A stretch of 64,000 nucleotides of DNA, from positions 1-64,000 of the forward strand of contig CAWAPS010000037.1 of NCBI GenBank assembly GCA_963783945.1, given 5' to 3'. Positions 38,115-47,267 of this stretch are shown in pieces (within the stretch, counting starts at the first letter, position 1; each line of letters starts with the position of its first letter). The stretch comes from CAWAPS01 sp963783945 (lineage in GTDB: Bacteria; Actinomycetota; Acidimicrobiia; Acidimicrobiales; Palsa-688). The translations under genes and the position numbers were made by a program. The notes under the pieces are model-generated. The model searched no databases. It was not told where the DNA came from and saw only the letters and a list, made by a program, of their open reading frames with translations.

Positions 38115-38171
38115 CCGACCACTTCGCGACGAGAACTGGTGGTCGGGGGCAAGTGCTCGCCGCGAAGTGGT
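38115..38171. repeat. Overlapping inverted repeats able to form two exclusive hairpins
   Basis: CCGACCAC (38115-38122) can pair with GTGGTCGG (38139-38146). The partly overlapping ACCACTTCGCG (38118-38128) can pair with CGCGAAGTGGT (38161-38171). Only one hairpin can form at a time. It lies 24 nt after the ligA stop and could be a terminator, an attenuator or a small mobile remnant. The 12-mer CGCGAAGTGGTT also occurs at 8-19. Confidence 0.6.
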
Positions 38172-38364
38172 TAGCTGGCGCGGCCGGGCAGTGATAGGCG
38201 GTCAAACAACTCAGGAGCGAGCCGCCGCGCCGGGCGGTTGCGGCCGGTCCGGTGCGGCCGTGTCGTGGGTGTCCACCGCGCCGCTATCCGCCGCGACCCC
38301 GTCCGCCGAAGACGCGGTTCCGGAGCCGGCAACCGGGGTCCGCGATCGAGAAGAACCGGCCAAG

Positions 38365-38370
38365 TAGCCT
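38365..38370 (+). promoter_or_regulatory. -10 box of the PASTA kinase gene, leaderless type
   Basis: TAGCCT, 6 nt before the GTG at 38377. Confidence 0.45.
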
Positions 38371-38376
38371 GCCCAT

Positions 38377-40576
38377 GTGGCGTCGTCGCGCATCGCCGAC
38401 TCGGTGGGGCGCGTCCTCAATGGCCGCTACCGCCTGACTCGCCCCCTCGGGGTGGGAGCGTCGGCGCACGTGTACGTGGCCGAAGACGTCAGCCTCCGCC
38501 GCCTGGTAGCCATCAAAGTGCTGCACCCGGCGCTGGCCGGCGACGAGGGATTCCTCAGGCGATTCCGGGCCGAATCGAGGGTGGTGGCCTCGTTGCGGCA
38601 CGAGAACATCCTTACGGTCTACGACTGGGGAGAGGACGGGGGCTCCCCCTTTCTGGTCATGGAGCTGCTCACGGGTGGGAGCCTGCGATCCATGATGGAC
38701 AAGGGCAGCCTCCTTTCACCCGCCCAGGCGGCCGAAGTGGGGGTGCAGGCCAGCCGGGCTCTGGACTACGCCCACCGCCGGGGGCTGGTCCACCGTGACA
38801 TCAAGCCGGCGAATCTCATATTCGACGGCGAGGGGAGGGTCAGAGTGGCCGACTTCGGTCTGGCCCGTGCTCTCGCCGAAGCCACGTGGACCGAGCCGGC
38901 CGGAGCGGTGGTGGGAACCGCCCGTTACGCCGCTCCCGAACAGGCCAAGGGGCGCCACCTGGACGGCAAAGCCGACGTGTACTCGCTGGCGCTGGTGCTG
39001 GTGGAGGCGACGACCGGGACCGTCCCGTTCGCCGCCGATACCACCCTCGGCACTCTCATGGCCCGTATAGAGAACCCGCTCGTGGTGCCCGATCAGGTCG
39101 GCGCACTCCAGCCGGTCCTGGAGGCGGCGGGCACGGTCGACCCGGAGGCCCGTCTGGATGCGGCCACCCTGGCCCGCCGCCTCTCCCTGATTGCCGCCAA
39201 GCTGGCCCCACCTGCGCCGCTGCCGCTGGCCGGCCCGCTCTCCGGCGGCGGGCTGGAACAGGACCTGAGCCCGACGGAGTACCCGGGACGGCCCCGGCTG
39301 TTCGACGGGGCCGCCGTCGAGCCGGGCGATAACCGCACCTCGAGGGGGTACGGCGAACCGGCCGCCAACCGGGACGGGCCGGACGGGTGGGACGAGTGGG
39401 TCACCCCCGACGAATGGGTAGGGCCGGACGATCGGCTGGAATCCGACGATTGGCTGGAGTCTGACGGTCGGCTGGACCCCGACGATCGGCTGGACCCCGA
39501 CGATCGGCTGGACCCCGACAATCGGCCGATCCCGAGCGCCGACTCCCTCCGGGATAGCCGGACCGGCCCCGGCCTCACCCGCCAGCCGGTCCGCCGGCCG
39601 GGCCCGGTTTCCGACCGGGGCGTCCGCCCCCCCGATCTGGCCGAACCAGCCGGGCGAGGAGCGCCGCCCCGGGGCCGGCGCCGCCGCCGGCGGTGGCCGA
39701 AACGGCTGGGGTTGGTGTTGGCTGTTCTGGCCCTCGTGGCGGGCGGTGCGATCGCCCTGGTGGCCAGCGGCTCGCTGGTGCCTTCCCACCCCGTTCCACC
39801 GCGTCGTCGGCGACACGACGGCGCAGGCGGAAGCGGCTCTCCGTCCTCTGCACTTCAACCTGGTCGTGGCCGGCCACGCCTACAGCGGCCGGGCGGCCAG
39901 CACGATCCTCCAGCAGGTCCCTTCGGGCGGGCGGCTGAAGCAGGGCAAGTCGGTCCGGGTCGTCCTTTCCCTGGGGCCCCGGCCCGTACCCGTGCCCCAC
40001 CTCGCCAACCTGACGGAATCCCAGGCCGACGCCGCCCTCGAGGCCGCCGGTTTGCGGCCGGCCGTGCCGGTCAAGAGGGAGTCGAGCATGACCGTGCCGG
40101 CCGGGGTGGTCATCACCAGCGCACCCAGTGGGGGCACCCTGGTCCCGGGCCGCGCCGTCTCGCTCACCGTGTCCACTGGAAAGCCTCACGTGCCGGTACC
40201 CGGGCTGCCGGGCGCCAGTGCCGCCAGCTACACCGCGGCCTCGGCCGTCATGAATGCCAGTGGGCTGCAGTCGGTCCAAAGCTCGGCCTACAGCAACACG
40301 GTCCCGAAGGGTGCGGTGATCTCGACCCAGCCGCCTGCGGGGACCTCGGTCGTCGTGGGCTCCCAGGTGACCGTGCAGGTATCACTCGGCCCCCATTTGG
40401 TGGTCGTCCCCTACGTCCACGGCGACTCGGTCACCGGCGCCGCGCAAAGCCTCGAGGCGGGAGGCTTCTCGGTAAGTGGCGTCAGTGGAAACCCCACCGC
40501 CACCGTGAGCGGGACGTCGCCCTCGGGCGGTAGCGAGATCCTCTACGGATCCTCGGTGCAGATCGTCACCGGGTGA
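38377..40576 (+). CDS. Ser/Thr protein kinase with PASTA repeats, PknB-like (frame broken by one extra base near 39799)
   Basis: Membrane receptor kinase of about 732 aa. The cytoplasmic kinase domain (about 15-275) has GVGASAHVY, the VAIK lysine, HRDIKPANL and ADFGLA. A low-complexity acidic linker with 18-bp repeats follows, then an Arg-rich stop-transfer and one membrane helix (LGLVLAVLALVAGGAIALV). After one surplus base near 39799, three to four extracellular PASTA domains follow (VVGDTTAQAEAAL, ANLTESQADAAL and later copies). PASTA domains bind muropeptides or lipid II, so it probably senses cell-wall state. No phosphatase or penicillin-binding protein is adjacent. Confidence 0.92.
39409..39534 (+). 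repeat. 18-bp tandem repeat in the kinase linker
   Basis: About seven units of GACGATCGGCTGGACCCC with increasing decay toward both ends; the two units at 39481-39516 are identical. Being a multiple of three it encodes DDRLDP-type hexapeptides, so copy-number changes lengthen or shorten the juxtamembrane linker without breaking the frame. Confidence 0.9.
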
Positions 40577-40589
40577 AGCCTGGACGGGC

Positions 40590-41012
40590 TCAGGGGGCGG
40601 TGATGTCTTTTACCCGCCGCCACACCTCCACGGTCGCGGGGCCGGCGGCTCCCAGGGCACCCGAGCTCTGCAGGGCGATCATTTTGGTGATGTCGCCGTC
40701 CACCTTGATGCGGCCTCCGAGGAAAGCGCTCATGGCGGCTTGGGTGTCCCCGTCGACCAGGATGGCCTTCGCCGTGTCGTAGCCGAGGGTCAACGTCAGG
40801 TCGGGATGCTCGAGGTGACCGGTGTCTATCTCCAACCGGCCAGTGGAGGTGTCGATGTGGGCGCGGATGACTCCGTCGCCGAACGGCACGTCGTTTATGA
40901 CCTGGTTCATCCGGACGCTCACCGGAATGGCGGGAACCTGGTCCTCGAACTCAGCCCGGATCTTGCGGGACTCTTCGAGCCATTTGTCGCTCAGGAACGG
41001 GTATTGAGCCAC
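40590..41012 (-). CDS. SCP2 sterol-carrier domain protein
   Basis: About 140 aa from the GTG at 41012, beginning AQYPFLSDKWLEE. The SCP2 fold is suggested by HLEHPDLTLTLGYDTAKAILVDG and AFLGGRIKVDGDITK, the family's lipid-pocket region. Such single-domain proteins bind hydrophobic ligands; no enzyme role is evident. An AGAGGGGG ribosome-binding site lies 8 nt before 41012. Longer starts at 41060 (ATG) and 41084 (TTG) remain possible, with a TAAGTT box at 41083-41088. Confidence 0.82.
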   Translation of the reverse strand: MAQYPFLSDKWLEESRKIRAEFEDQVPAIPVSVRMNQVINDVPFGDGVIRAHIDTSTGRLEIDTGHLEHPDLTLTLGYDTAKAILVDGDTQAAMSAFLGGRIKVDGDITKMIALQSSGALGAAGPATVEVWRRVKDITAP

Positions 41013-41333
41013 CGCGACCACCCCCTCTCTTGCGCCGACGTGCCGGGTGACCGCCTTCATGCCGGCGGCCTGCTGACCTGACAACTTACGCCACGCTGCT
41101 GTGGCACAGGCGAAGATCGAGCAGAGAGGCCGGCCGCTCGCCGGCCGATCTCATCTGCGGTCACGGGGACGTGCGGACTTGCGAACGACGGGCCTTCTCT
41201 CCCCCGCCGGTTTGGCAGCCGCAGAACCGCCGCCGAGCGCCGAAAGCAGGCGCGGGGCGGGCGCAAGGCGAGCGCGGAGCGGTCCCGTGGCGAGCACCGG
41301 GCCAAACCGGCGGGCCGGCCGGGAGGTCCCGCC

Positions 41334-41339
41334 TAGCAT
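41334..41339 (+). promoter_or_regulatory. -10 box of gatC, leaderless type
   Basis: TAGCAT, 8 nt before the GTG of gatC. The rest of 41085-41333 is GC-rich without a recognisable gene. Confidence 0.5.
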
Positions 41340-41347
41340 GCTCTGTC

Positions 41348-41650
41348 GTGGCCTCCCGCATCTCCCCGAGCGACGTCGCCCACGTGGCCCGCCTGGCTCG
41401 GCTCCGCCTTACCCCAGACGAGTTGGATCGCTTTGCCGGGCAGCTGGGCGCGGTGCTCGAGCACGCCCGCGACGTCGAGGCCCTCGACGTGTCGGACGTC
41501 CCGCCTACTGCCCACCCGCTGCCGCTTGTCAATGTCCTGCGTGACGACGTGGTGATCCCGAGCCTGGACCGGGCAGAGGTCCTGGCCCAGGCGCCCGAAG
41601 TAGAGGATTACCGCTTCCGGGTTCCGAGGATCCTCGGAGAGGCCCCATGA
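41348..41650 (+). CDS. gatC: Asp/Glu-tRNA amidotransferase subunit C
   Basis: 100-residue scaffold subunit that wraps GatA and GatB. It starts ASRISPSDVAHVARLARLRLTPDEL, the conserved helical start of GatC, and ends EDYRFRVPRILGEAP. GTG start with a leaderless-type box; overlaps gatA by 4 nt (ATGA). Confidence 0.96.
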   Translation: MASRISPSDVAHVARLARLRLTPDELDRFAGQLGAVLEHARDVEALDVSDVPPTAHPLPLVNVLRDDVVIPSLDRAEVLAQAPEVEDYRFRVPRILGEAP

Positions 41651-43152
41651 CGAGCGCACCGGGGCCCTACCACGGCTTTTCCGATGCATGGGCCATCGCC
41701 GAAGGTGTCCGGTCGGGAACCATGCGGGCTCGCCAAGTGGTCGAGGAGCACTTGGCCAGGATCGGGGCCGGCGACGACCGGCTTCACGCCTTCAACCTCA
41801 CAATGGCCGACGAGGCCCGGTCGGCCGCCGACGCAGTCGACGCCGCGGTGGCAGCCGGGCGGGATCCCGGTCCGCTCGCCGGGGTCCCCATCGCCGTCAA
41901 GGACAACCTCTGTACGAGAGGCATTCCGACCACCTGCTCGTCCCGCATTCTCGATGGCTGGAAGCCTCCCTACGACGCCACCGTCGTGAGGAGCCTCGCC
42001 GCGGCCGGGGCGGTCGTGATCGGCAAGACGAATCTTGACGAGTTCGCCATGGGGTCCTCGACCGAAAACTCGGCGTTCGGCCCCACCCACAACCCCTTCG
42101 ACTTCGACCGGGTTCCCGGCGGGTCGTCCGGTGGCAGCGCCGCCGCGGTGGCTGCCGGGTTCGCCGCGATAGGGCTGGGCTCGGACACGGGCGGATCGAT
42201 CCGCCAGCCGGCCGCCCTCTGCGGGGTGGTCGGAGCCAAACCGACCTACGGCCTGGTTTCCCGCTACGGGCTGATCGCCTTCGCCAGCTCCCTCGACCAG
42301 ATCGGACCCCTCGCCCGCACAGTGAGGGACGCCGCGCTACTGCTCGATGCCATCTCCGGTCCTGACCCGATGGATTCGACGTGCCTGCGGGACGATCCGC
42401 CACAGGCTCTGGCCCGCCTCGGGGCCGGCGTCGAGAGCCTGCGCATCGGGCTGGTCAGCGAACTGGTGAGCGCGGAGGGGATCGCGGGCGATGTGGTGGC
42501 GCGCACCCGGGAAGCGGCCGACGCCCTGGCCGCGGCCGGCGCCAAGGTGGACGAAGTCAGCGTGCCGGCCGCGGTCTACGGGCTGTCGGCCTACTACCTG
42601 ATCGCGCCGGCGGAAGCCTCTTCGAACCTGGCCAGATACGACGGCGTCCGCTACGGCCTGCGGTCGAAGGGACGCACGGCGCCGATATCGGACATCACGG
42701 AGATGTACATGGAGACCCGCTCGGAGGGCTTCGGGGCGGAGGTCAAGCGCCGGGTCATGCTCGGGACCTACGCCCTGTCGGCCGGCTATTACGACGCCTA
42801 CTACGGCAAGGCTCAGAGGGTCCGCACCCTTATCATCCGCGATCTCGAGGCGGCCTACCGGGATTACGACGTGCTACTTGGTCCGACCGCTCCCACTACC
42901 GCTTTCGCTCTCGGGTCCAAGACAGCTGATCCGCTCACCATGTACCTGAACGACGTCTGCACCATCCCGTCGAATCTGGCTGGACATCCGGCCGTCACCG
43001 TGCCGTACGGGTCGGGCGACGACGGTCTACCGGTCGGCGTCCAGGTGCTGGCCCCGGCCCTGGGCGAGTCCGTGATGTTCCAGGTGGCCGAAGTGCTCGA
43101 ATCGTCGGCGCCGCCCCTGCCGCCCCTCGCGCTGGAGGACCCGGAAAAGTGA
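41647..43152 (+). CDS. gatA: Asp/Glu-tRNA amidotransferase subunit A
   Basis: Glutaminase subunit, 501 aa, delivering ammonia to GatB for conversion of Glu-tRNAGln or Asp-tRNAAsn. The amidase Lys-cisSer-Ser triad is visible in AVKDNL, PGGSSGGSAAA and SDTGGSIRQPA. Overlaps gatC and gatB, each by 4 nt, so C, A and B are coupled. Presence of GatCAB implies that Gln- and/or Asn-tRNA is made indirectly. Confidence 0.97.
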   Translation: MTSAPGPYHGFSDAWAIAEGVRSGTMRARQVVEEHLARIGAGDDRLHAFNLTMADEARSAADAVDAAVAAGRDPGPLAGVPIAVKDNLCTRGIPTTCSSRILDGWKPPYDATVVRSLAAAGAVVIGKTNLDEFAMGSSTENSAFGPTHNPFDFDRVPGGSSGGSAAAVAAGFAAIGLGSDTGGSIRQPAALCGVVGAKPTYGLVSRYGLIAFASSLDQIGPLARTVRDAALLLDAISGPDPMDSTCLRDDPPQALARLGAGVESLRIGLVSELVSAEGIAGDVVARTREAADALAAAGAKVDEVSVPAAVYGLSAYYLIAPAEASSNLARYDGVRYGLRSKGRTAPISDITEMYMETRSEGFGAEVKRRVMLGTYALSAGYYDAYYGKAQRVRTLIIRDLEAAYRDYDVLLGPTAPTTAFALGSKTADPLTMYLNDVCTIPSNLAGHPAVTVPYGSGDDGLPVGVQVLAPALGESVMFQVAEVLESSAPPLPPLALEDPEK

Positions 43153-44588
43153 CCGCGACAAGCACCCGGTGGGAGACCGTGGTCGGCCTGGAGGTTCACG
43201 CCGAACTGCGCACGGCCACCAAGCTGTTCTGCGGCTGCCGCAACAGCTTCGGTGACGAGCCCAACACCAACATCTGTCCGGTATGCCTGGGCTTGCCCGG
43301 TTCTCTACCTGTCCTGAACCGGATGGCGGTCGAGTACGCCATGCGGATAGGAACGGCACTGAACTGTCGAATCCAGCCGTCGATCTTCCACCGCAAGAAC
43401 TACTTCTATCCGGACATGCCCAAGGACTACCAGATCAGCCAGTACGACATCCCCATCAATGTCGACGGGTGGTTGGACCTGCCGAGCGGGCCGCGAGTCG
43501 GCGTGGTCAGAGCCCATATGGAAGAGGACACGGGCAAGACCACGCACGTGGGCGGGGGCGGACGAATTCACGAGGCGGCTCACTCACTCGTCGACTTCAA
43601 CCGGGCCGGCGTCCCTCTCGTCGAGATCGTCAGCGCGCCCGATATCAGGAGTGCAGAGGATGCCCGCGCTTACGTCGATGAGCTCCGGGCCATACTGGTG
43701 GCGACCGGGGCGTCCGACGGGCGGATGGAGGAAGGCTCCCTGCGGGTGGATGCCAACGTCTCGGTTCGCCCCGACGGCTCGTCCGAGCTCGGGACGCGCT
43801 GCGAGATCAAGAACATGAACTCCCTGCGGTCGCTCGGGCGAGCTATCGAGTTCGAAGCGGCCCGGCAGATCATGGTCATCTCCGACGGCGGCGCGGTGGT
43901 GCAGGAGACCCGCCACTGGGACGAGAGCTCCGGGCGGACAGCGTCGATGCGCTCGAAGGAGGAGGCGTACGACTATCGCTACTTCCCCGAGCCCGACCTG
44001 GTGCCGGTGGAACCGGCGCCGGAGTGGATCAGGTCCGTGGCGACCAGCCTGCCGTCGCTCCCCGCCGCCCGCAGAGAGGCGGTAGCAGCGGCGTCGGGCA
44101 TGCCCGCCGACTCCGACCCGGTGATCACCGTGGTCCGCCTCGGCCTCGACTCTCTGGTCGACGCGGTGGAGAAGGCCGGGCTCGGTGCCGACGCGGCTGC
44201 CATTGCCGTGCGCCGCCTGGCCAATGAGGTCGCCGCCGAAGCCGATGCCGGACTGCAGCTGGCCCCGTCGAGCTTTGTGCGGCTCATTGCCATGGAGGCA
44301 GACGGCTCGCTCACCACGGCTCAGGCCCGCACCGTGCTCAAGGAGATGCTGGCGGGTGGAGGAGAACCCGACGTCATCGCCGCCGGTCATGGATTCGAGG
44401 CCATGGACAGTCGCGAGCTCGACTCGTTGGTAGACGAGGTCATCGCGTCCCATCCCGACGAGTGGTCGCGATACGTCGCCGGCGAGGACAAGCTGACCGG
44501 CTTCTTCATTGGTCACGTAAAGACGGCCACCCAGGGGCGCGCCGACCTCAAGGCGGTGCCGGCTATTTTGCGGTCGCGCCGGGGGTGA
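43149..44588 (+). CDS. gatB: Asp/Glu-tRNA amidotransferase subunit B
   Basis: tRNA-binding kinase-like subunit, 479 aa. It begins WETVVGLEVHAEL and contains zinc-site cysteines in FCGCRNSFG and NICPVCLGLPGSLP, then HRKNYFYPDMPKDYQISQ. The C-terminal Yqey tail domain ends FFIGHVKTATQGRADL. GTG start overlaps gatA. Its last 26 nt overlap the convergent DUF4333-type gene. Confidence 0.97.
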   Translation: MTATSTRWETVVGLEVHAELRTATKLFCGCRNSFGDEPNTNICPVCLGLPGSLPVLNRMAVEYAMRIGTALNCRIQPSIFHRKNYFYPDMPKDYQISQYDIPINVDGWLDLPSGPRVGVVRAHMEEDTGKTTHVGGGGRIHEAAHSLVDFNRAGVPLVEIVSAPDIRSAEDARAYVDELRAILVATGASDGRMEEGSLRVDANVSVRPDGSSELGTRCEIKNMNSLRSLGRAIEFEAARQIMVISDGGAVVQETRHWDESSGRTASMRSKEEAYDYRYFPEPDLVPVEPAPEWIRSVATSLPSLPAARREAVAAASGMPADSDPVITVVRLGLDSLVDAVEKAGLGADAAAIAVRRLANEVAAEADAGLQLAPSSFVRLIAMEADGSLTTAQARTVLKEMLAGGGEPDVIAAGHGFEAMDSRELDSLVDEVIASHPDEWSRYVAGEDKLTGFFIGHVKTATQGRADLKAVPAILRSRRG

Positions 44589-45120
44589 GCGTCGCCGGCG
44601 CTGGAGCCAGCTGGTAGAGGTAACGGCCCTGGAGGTTGACCACCTTCACCTTCACTGCCCGGGGCTTCCCGCCCGGGAAGACGGCGGAGCAGGCAAAGGT
44701 TCCCCCGACTTCGACAACCAGGACCTCCTTGGGTCCGCAGTCGACGACCGGCTTGATATGGGTCTGCTTTTTGAGCTCGGTGGCGAGCGATGACTCGATG
44801 GTCGGAACCGAGATGATCACCGATCTCGGCTCGACGCTGAAGCGGCCCGAGCCCGTCGCCGTCCCATCCATCTGAATGGTTTGGCCGTCGATAGTAGCGG
44901 TGCACACGAAAGTTTGGCCCTTGCGGTCCGGCACGCCCGACGGGCAGGTCACGGCAGGTTGCTTGATTCCGTATTGGGTTTCGAGCTGAGCGGCGATCTG
45001 GCTGCTGAGGCTGGAGGGCGACAGGGTGTGGCGCGGCCCCACCCCGCACGAGGTCGCGAGCCCCACCAGACCCGACACCCCTGCCACGGCGGTGATCGCC
45101 CGCCTGGCCAGCGGCCTCAA
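44563..45120 (-). CDS. Probable lipoprotein with two DUF4333-like domains
   Basis: About 185 aa from a TTG at 45120. An Arg-containing hydrophobic N-terminus (ARRAITAVAGVSGLVGLATSC) ends in a lipobox-like LATSC, so it is probably anchored outside the membrane. Two similar halves follow, each with a paired-cysteine pattern: VTCPSG...FVCTA and VVDCGP...FACSA, as in DUF4333. Function unknown. A TACACT box at 45141-45146 is 6 nt from a GTG at 45134 in the other frame that reads five codons and stops over the TTG. One missing base would join that GTG to this frame. Confidence 0.7.
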   Translation of the reverse strand: MRPLARRAITAVAGVSGLVGLATSCGVGPRHTLSPSSLSSQIAAQLETQYGIKQPAVTCPSGVPDRKGQTFVCTATIDGQTIQMDGTATGSGRFSVEPRSVIISVPTIESSLATELKKQTHIKPVVDCGPKEVLVVEVGGTFACSAVFPGGKPRAVKVKVVNLQGRYLYQLAPAPATLTPGATAK

Positions 45121-45140
45121 CGAGGGCTCCGCACCGGCCG

Positions 45141-45146
45141 AGTGTA
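45141..45146 (-). promoter_or_regulatory. Possible -10 box of the DUF4333-type gene
   Basis: TACACT on the minus strand, 6 nt before a GTG at 45134 that is out of frame with the gene by one base. Confidence 0.35.
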
Positions 45147-45335
45147 CCGCCCGACCCCCGGAGAGCCCTGGCTCCAATCCGCCCGGGATCCGGGCCTGCG
45201 CCAGTTGCCCTTCGCCGCTCCCACCCGCCGTTTCACCTCTCGCCGGCTCCCATGGGCCCGGCCCGCGGCTTTCGCCGGGCTCGGCCGGGCGACGGCCCAC
45301 CTCGCCCGGCTGTCCGGCGACATAAACGGGTTCGT
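45147..45335. other. Intergenic region between the DUF4333-type gene and the palindromic element
   Basis: GC-rich sequence. An open frame on the minus strand continues through it, but its translation is Gly/Pro/Arg-rich low complexity and resembles no protein, so I do not count it as coding. Confidence 0.4.
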
Positions 45336-45437
45336 GCCTTAGGGCCCGCCACGAAACAACTTGGAACAAGTCCTGTGCCACGACATGCATGTTTACAAGA
45401 GAATTGCGTCAAGTTGTTTCGTGGCGGGCCCTTAGGC
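45336..45437. repeat. 102-bp palindromic element with 27-bp inverted ends
   Basis: The arms 45336-45362 and 45411-45437 are inverted copies matching at 26 of 27 positions and enclose 48 bp of lower GC content. The core contains a smaller dyad, ACTTG-GAA-CAAGT. No open frame is present and no target duplication is evident. It could be a MITE-like element or a large regulatory hairpin before ilvD, whose -10 box starts 23 bp further on. Confidence 0.8.
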
Positions 45438-45459
45438 GCGGGTAACTCTGCAACCTGTT

Positions 45460-45465
45460 TAAGTT
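45460..45465 (+). promoter_or_regulatory. -10 box of ilvD, leaderless type
   Basis: TAAGTT, 6 nt before the ATG of ilvD. Confidence 0.5.
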
Positions 45466-45471
45466 GTCCGT

Positions 45472-47154
45472 ATGGCAAGTCGCATGAAGCCGCGGAGCGG
45501 CGAGGTAACCGACGGTTTCGAGCGGGCCCCGGCCCGGGCCATGCTCCGGGCCATTGGTATGACCGACGAGGACTGGGTCAAACCGCAGATCGGGGTGGCG
45601 TCATCGTGGAACGAGGTCACGCCGTGCAACCTGCCGCTCGACCGGCTGGCCAAGCAGGCCAAGGAAGGAGTCCGCGAGGCCGGCGGCTACCCGATCGAGT
45701 TCGTCACCATCGCCGTATCCGACGGCATCTCGATGGGCCACGAGGGCATGAGAGCGTCCCTGGTCAGTCGGGAGGTGATAGCCGACTCCGTAGAGCTGGT
45801 GATGCACGCAGAACGTTTCGACGGGATGGTCACTTTCGCCGGCTGCGACAAGTCCCTGCCCGGTATGCTCATGGCCGCCGCTCGGGTCAACCTCCCGGCG
45901 GTGTTTCTCTACGGAGGGTCGATCCTGCCGGGCCAAGGACCGCACGGCGAGGCTCTGGACATCACCAGCGTCTTCGAGGCGGTCGGAGCCCGGGCTGCCG
46001 GGACTCTGACCGACGAGGAGCTGACCCTCATAGAGCGGAGCGCTTGCCCCACCATCGGCAGTTGCGCCGGCATGTTCACCGCCAACACCATGGCGTCGGT
46101 GTCGGAAGCCCTCGGCATGGCCCTGCCCGGGTCAGCGTCGCCCTCGGCTATCGACCCCCGGCGCGACGATCTGGCCCGGCAATCGGGCGAGGCCGTGGTT
46201 CGTCTCCTCGCTGCGGGTATCCGGCCGCGCGACATCATGACCAAGGACGCGTTCGAGAACGCCATCGCGGTGACCATGGCCGTCGGCGGGTCGACCAACG
46301 CCGTGCTTCACCTCATGGCCATCGCCAACGAGGCACGGGTGGACCTCAGCCTCGACGATTTCGACCGGATCGGCCGGCGGGTCCCGCACGTGGTCGATAC
46401 CAAACCGCACGGCCGCTACCACATGATCGACATCGATGGAGTCGGCGGCGTGCCCGTGGTCATGCGAGCCCTCCTCGAAGGCGGTCTGCTGCACGGCGAC
46501 TGTTTGACCGTCACCGGCGCGACGATGGCCGAGAACTTGGAGGCGGCCGGTGCTCCGGCTCCCGACGGCCGGGTCGTGCACGCTCTCGACGCCCCGATTC
46601 ACGCCGACGGCGGGATCGCCATCCTGCGGGGATCGCTGGCCCCGCTCGGCGCGGTGGTCAAAGTCGCGGGTATCGACCAGGACCGGTTCGACGGGGTGGC
46701 GAGAGTCTTCGACGGTGAGGACCAGGCGATGGCTTCCATCCTCGCAGGCACGATTCAACCCGGCACGGTGCTGGTCATCCGGTACGAGGGACCCAAGGGG
46801 GGCCCGGGCATGCGGGAGATGCTCGCCGTCACCGGCGCCATGAAAGGGGCAGGTCGGGGCGCCGACTGCGCTCTGGTGACCGACGGCCGCTTCAGCGGCG
46901 GCACCCACGGGTTCTGCGTGGGTCACGTCGCCCCCGAGGCAGTAGACGGCGGTCCGATCGCGCTGGTCGCTGACGGCGACCGCATTGTCGTCGACGTCAC
47001 GGCCCGCACCATCGACCTACATGTCGAGGGTTCTGAACTGGTCCGCCGGCAGGCTGAGCTCAAGCTGCCGGCGCCCCGATACCCCTCGGGCGTGCTGGCC
47101 AAGTACGCCCGGCTGGTGACGGGAGCCGAACGGGGGGCCGTCACCGAACCATGA
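45472..47154 (+). CDS. ilvD: Dihydroxy-acid dehydratase
   Basis: Fe-S dehydratase giving the 2-keto acids of valine and isoleucine, 560 aa. Cluster-ligand cysteines lie in FAGCDKSLPGM and IGSCAGMFTANTM (the usual third ligand is absent or elsewhere), with VGGSTNAVLHL and the C-terminal TDGRFSGGTHGFCVGHVAPEA motifs. The step lies between ilvC and the final transaminase; the ilvBNC genes follow after an attenuator. Confidence 0.97.
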   Translation: MASRMKPRSGEVTDGFERAPARAMLRAIGMTDEDWVKPQIGVASSWNEVTPCNLPLDRLAKQAKEGVREAGGYPIEFVTIAVSDGISMGHEGMRASLVSREVIADSVELVMHAERFDGMVTFAGCDKSLPGMLMAAARVNLPAVFLYGGSILPGQGPHGEALDITSVFEAVGARAAGTLTDEELTLIERSACPTIGSCAGMFTANTMASVSEALGMALPGSASPSAIDPRRDDLARQSGEAVVRLLAAGIRPRDIMTKDAFENAIAVTMAVGGSTNAVLHLMAIANEARVDLSLDDFDRIGRRVPHVVDTKPHGRYHMIDIDGVGGVPVVMRALLEGGLLHGDCLTVTGATMAENLEAAGAPAPDGRVVHALDAPIHADGGIAILRGSLAPLGAVVKVAGIDQDRFDGVARVFDGEDQAMASILAGTIQPGTVLVIRYEGPKGGPGMREMLAVTGAMKGAGRGADCALVTDGRFSGGTHGFCVGHVAPEAVDGGPIALVADGDRIVVDVTARTIDLHVEGSELVRRQAELKLPAPRYPSGVLAKYARLVTGAERGAVTEP

Positions 47155-47230
47155 AGCGGATCGCTGACCTTCGCGGCGCGGTCGGGCTCACCGCGCTGAA
47201 ACGCTCTGGGACTCGGTTGGTAACTCGGCG

Positions 47231-47260
47231 TTGCGACCGTTCGCCATCATGTGAGAGACT
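47231..47260 (+). promoter_or_regulatory. Promoter of the ilvB leader
   Basis: TTGCGA (47231-47236) and GAGACT (47255-47260) are 18 bp apart. The second box is 7 nt before the GTG of the leader peptide, so the leader transcript is probably leaderless. A GAGACT box also precedes the sirtuin gene with the same spacing. Confidence 0.5.
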
Positions 47261-47267
47261 GGACGCC

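Larger units (their letters stand above)
38092..38376 (+). other. Intergenic region with repeats between ligA and the kinase gene
   Basis: About 285 nt with no convincing gene. It holds the overlapping inverted repeats described at 38115-38171 and, at its end, the TAGCCT box of the kinase gene. Confidence 0.6.

Noticed and set aside
45336..45437. Integron attC site
   Set aside because: The ends lack the RYYYAAC/GTTRRRY core sites and no integrase or cassette genes are present.
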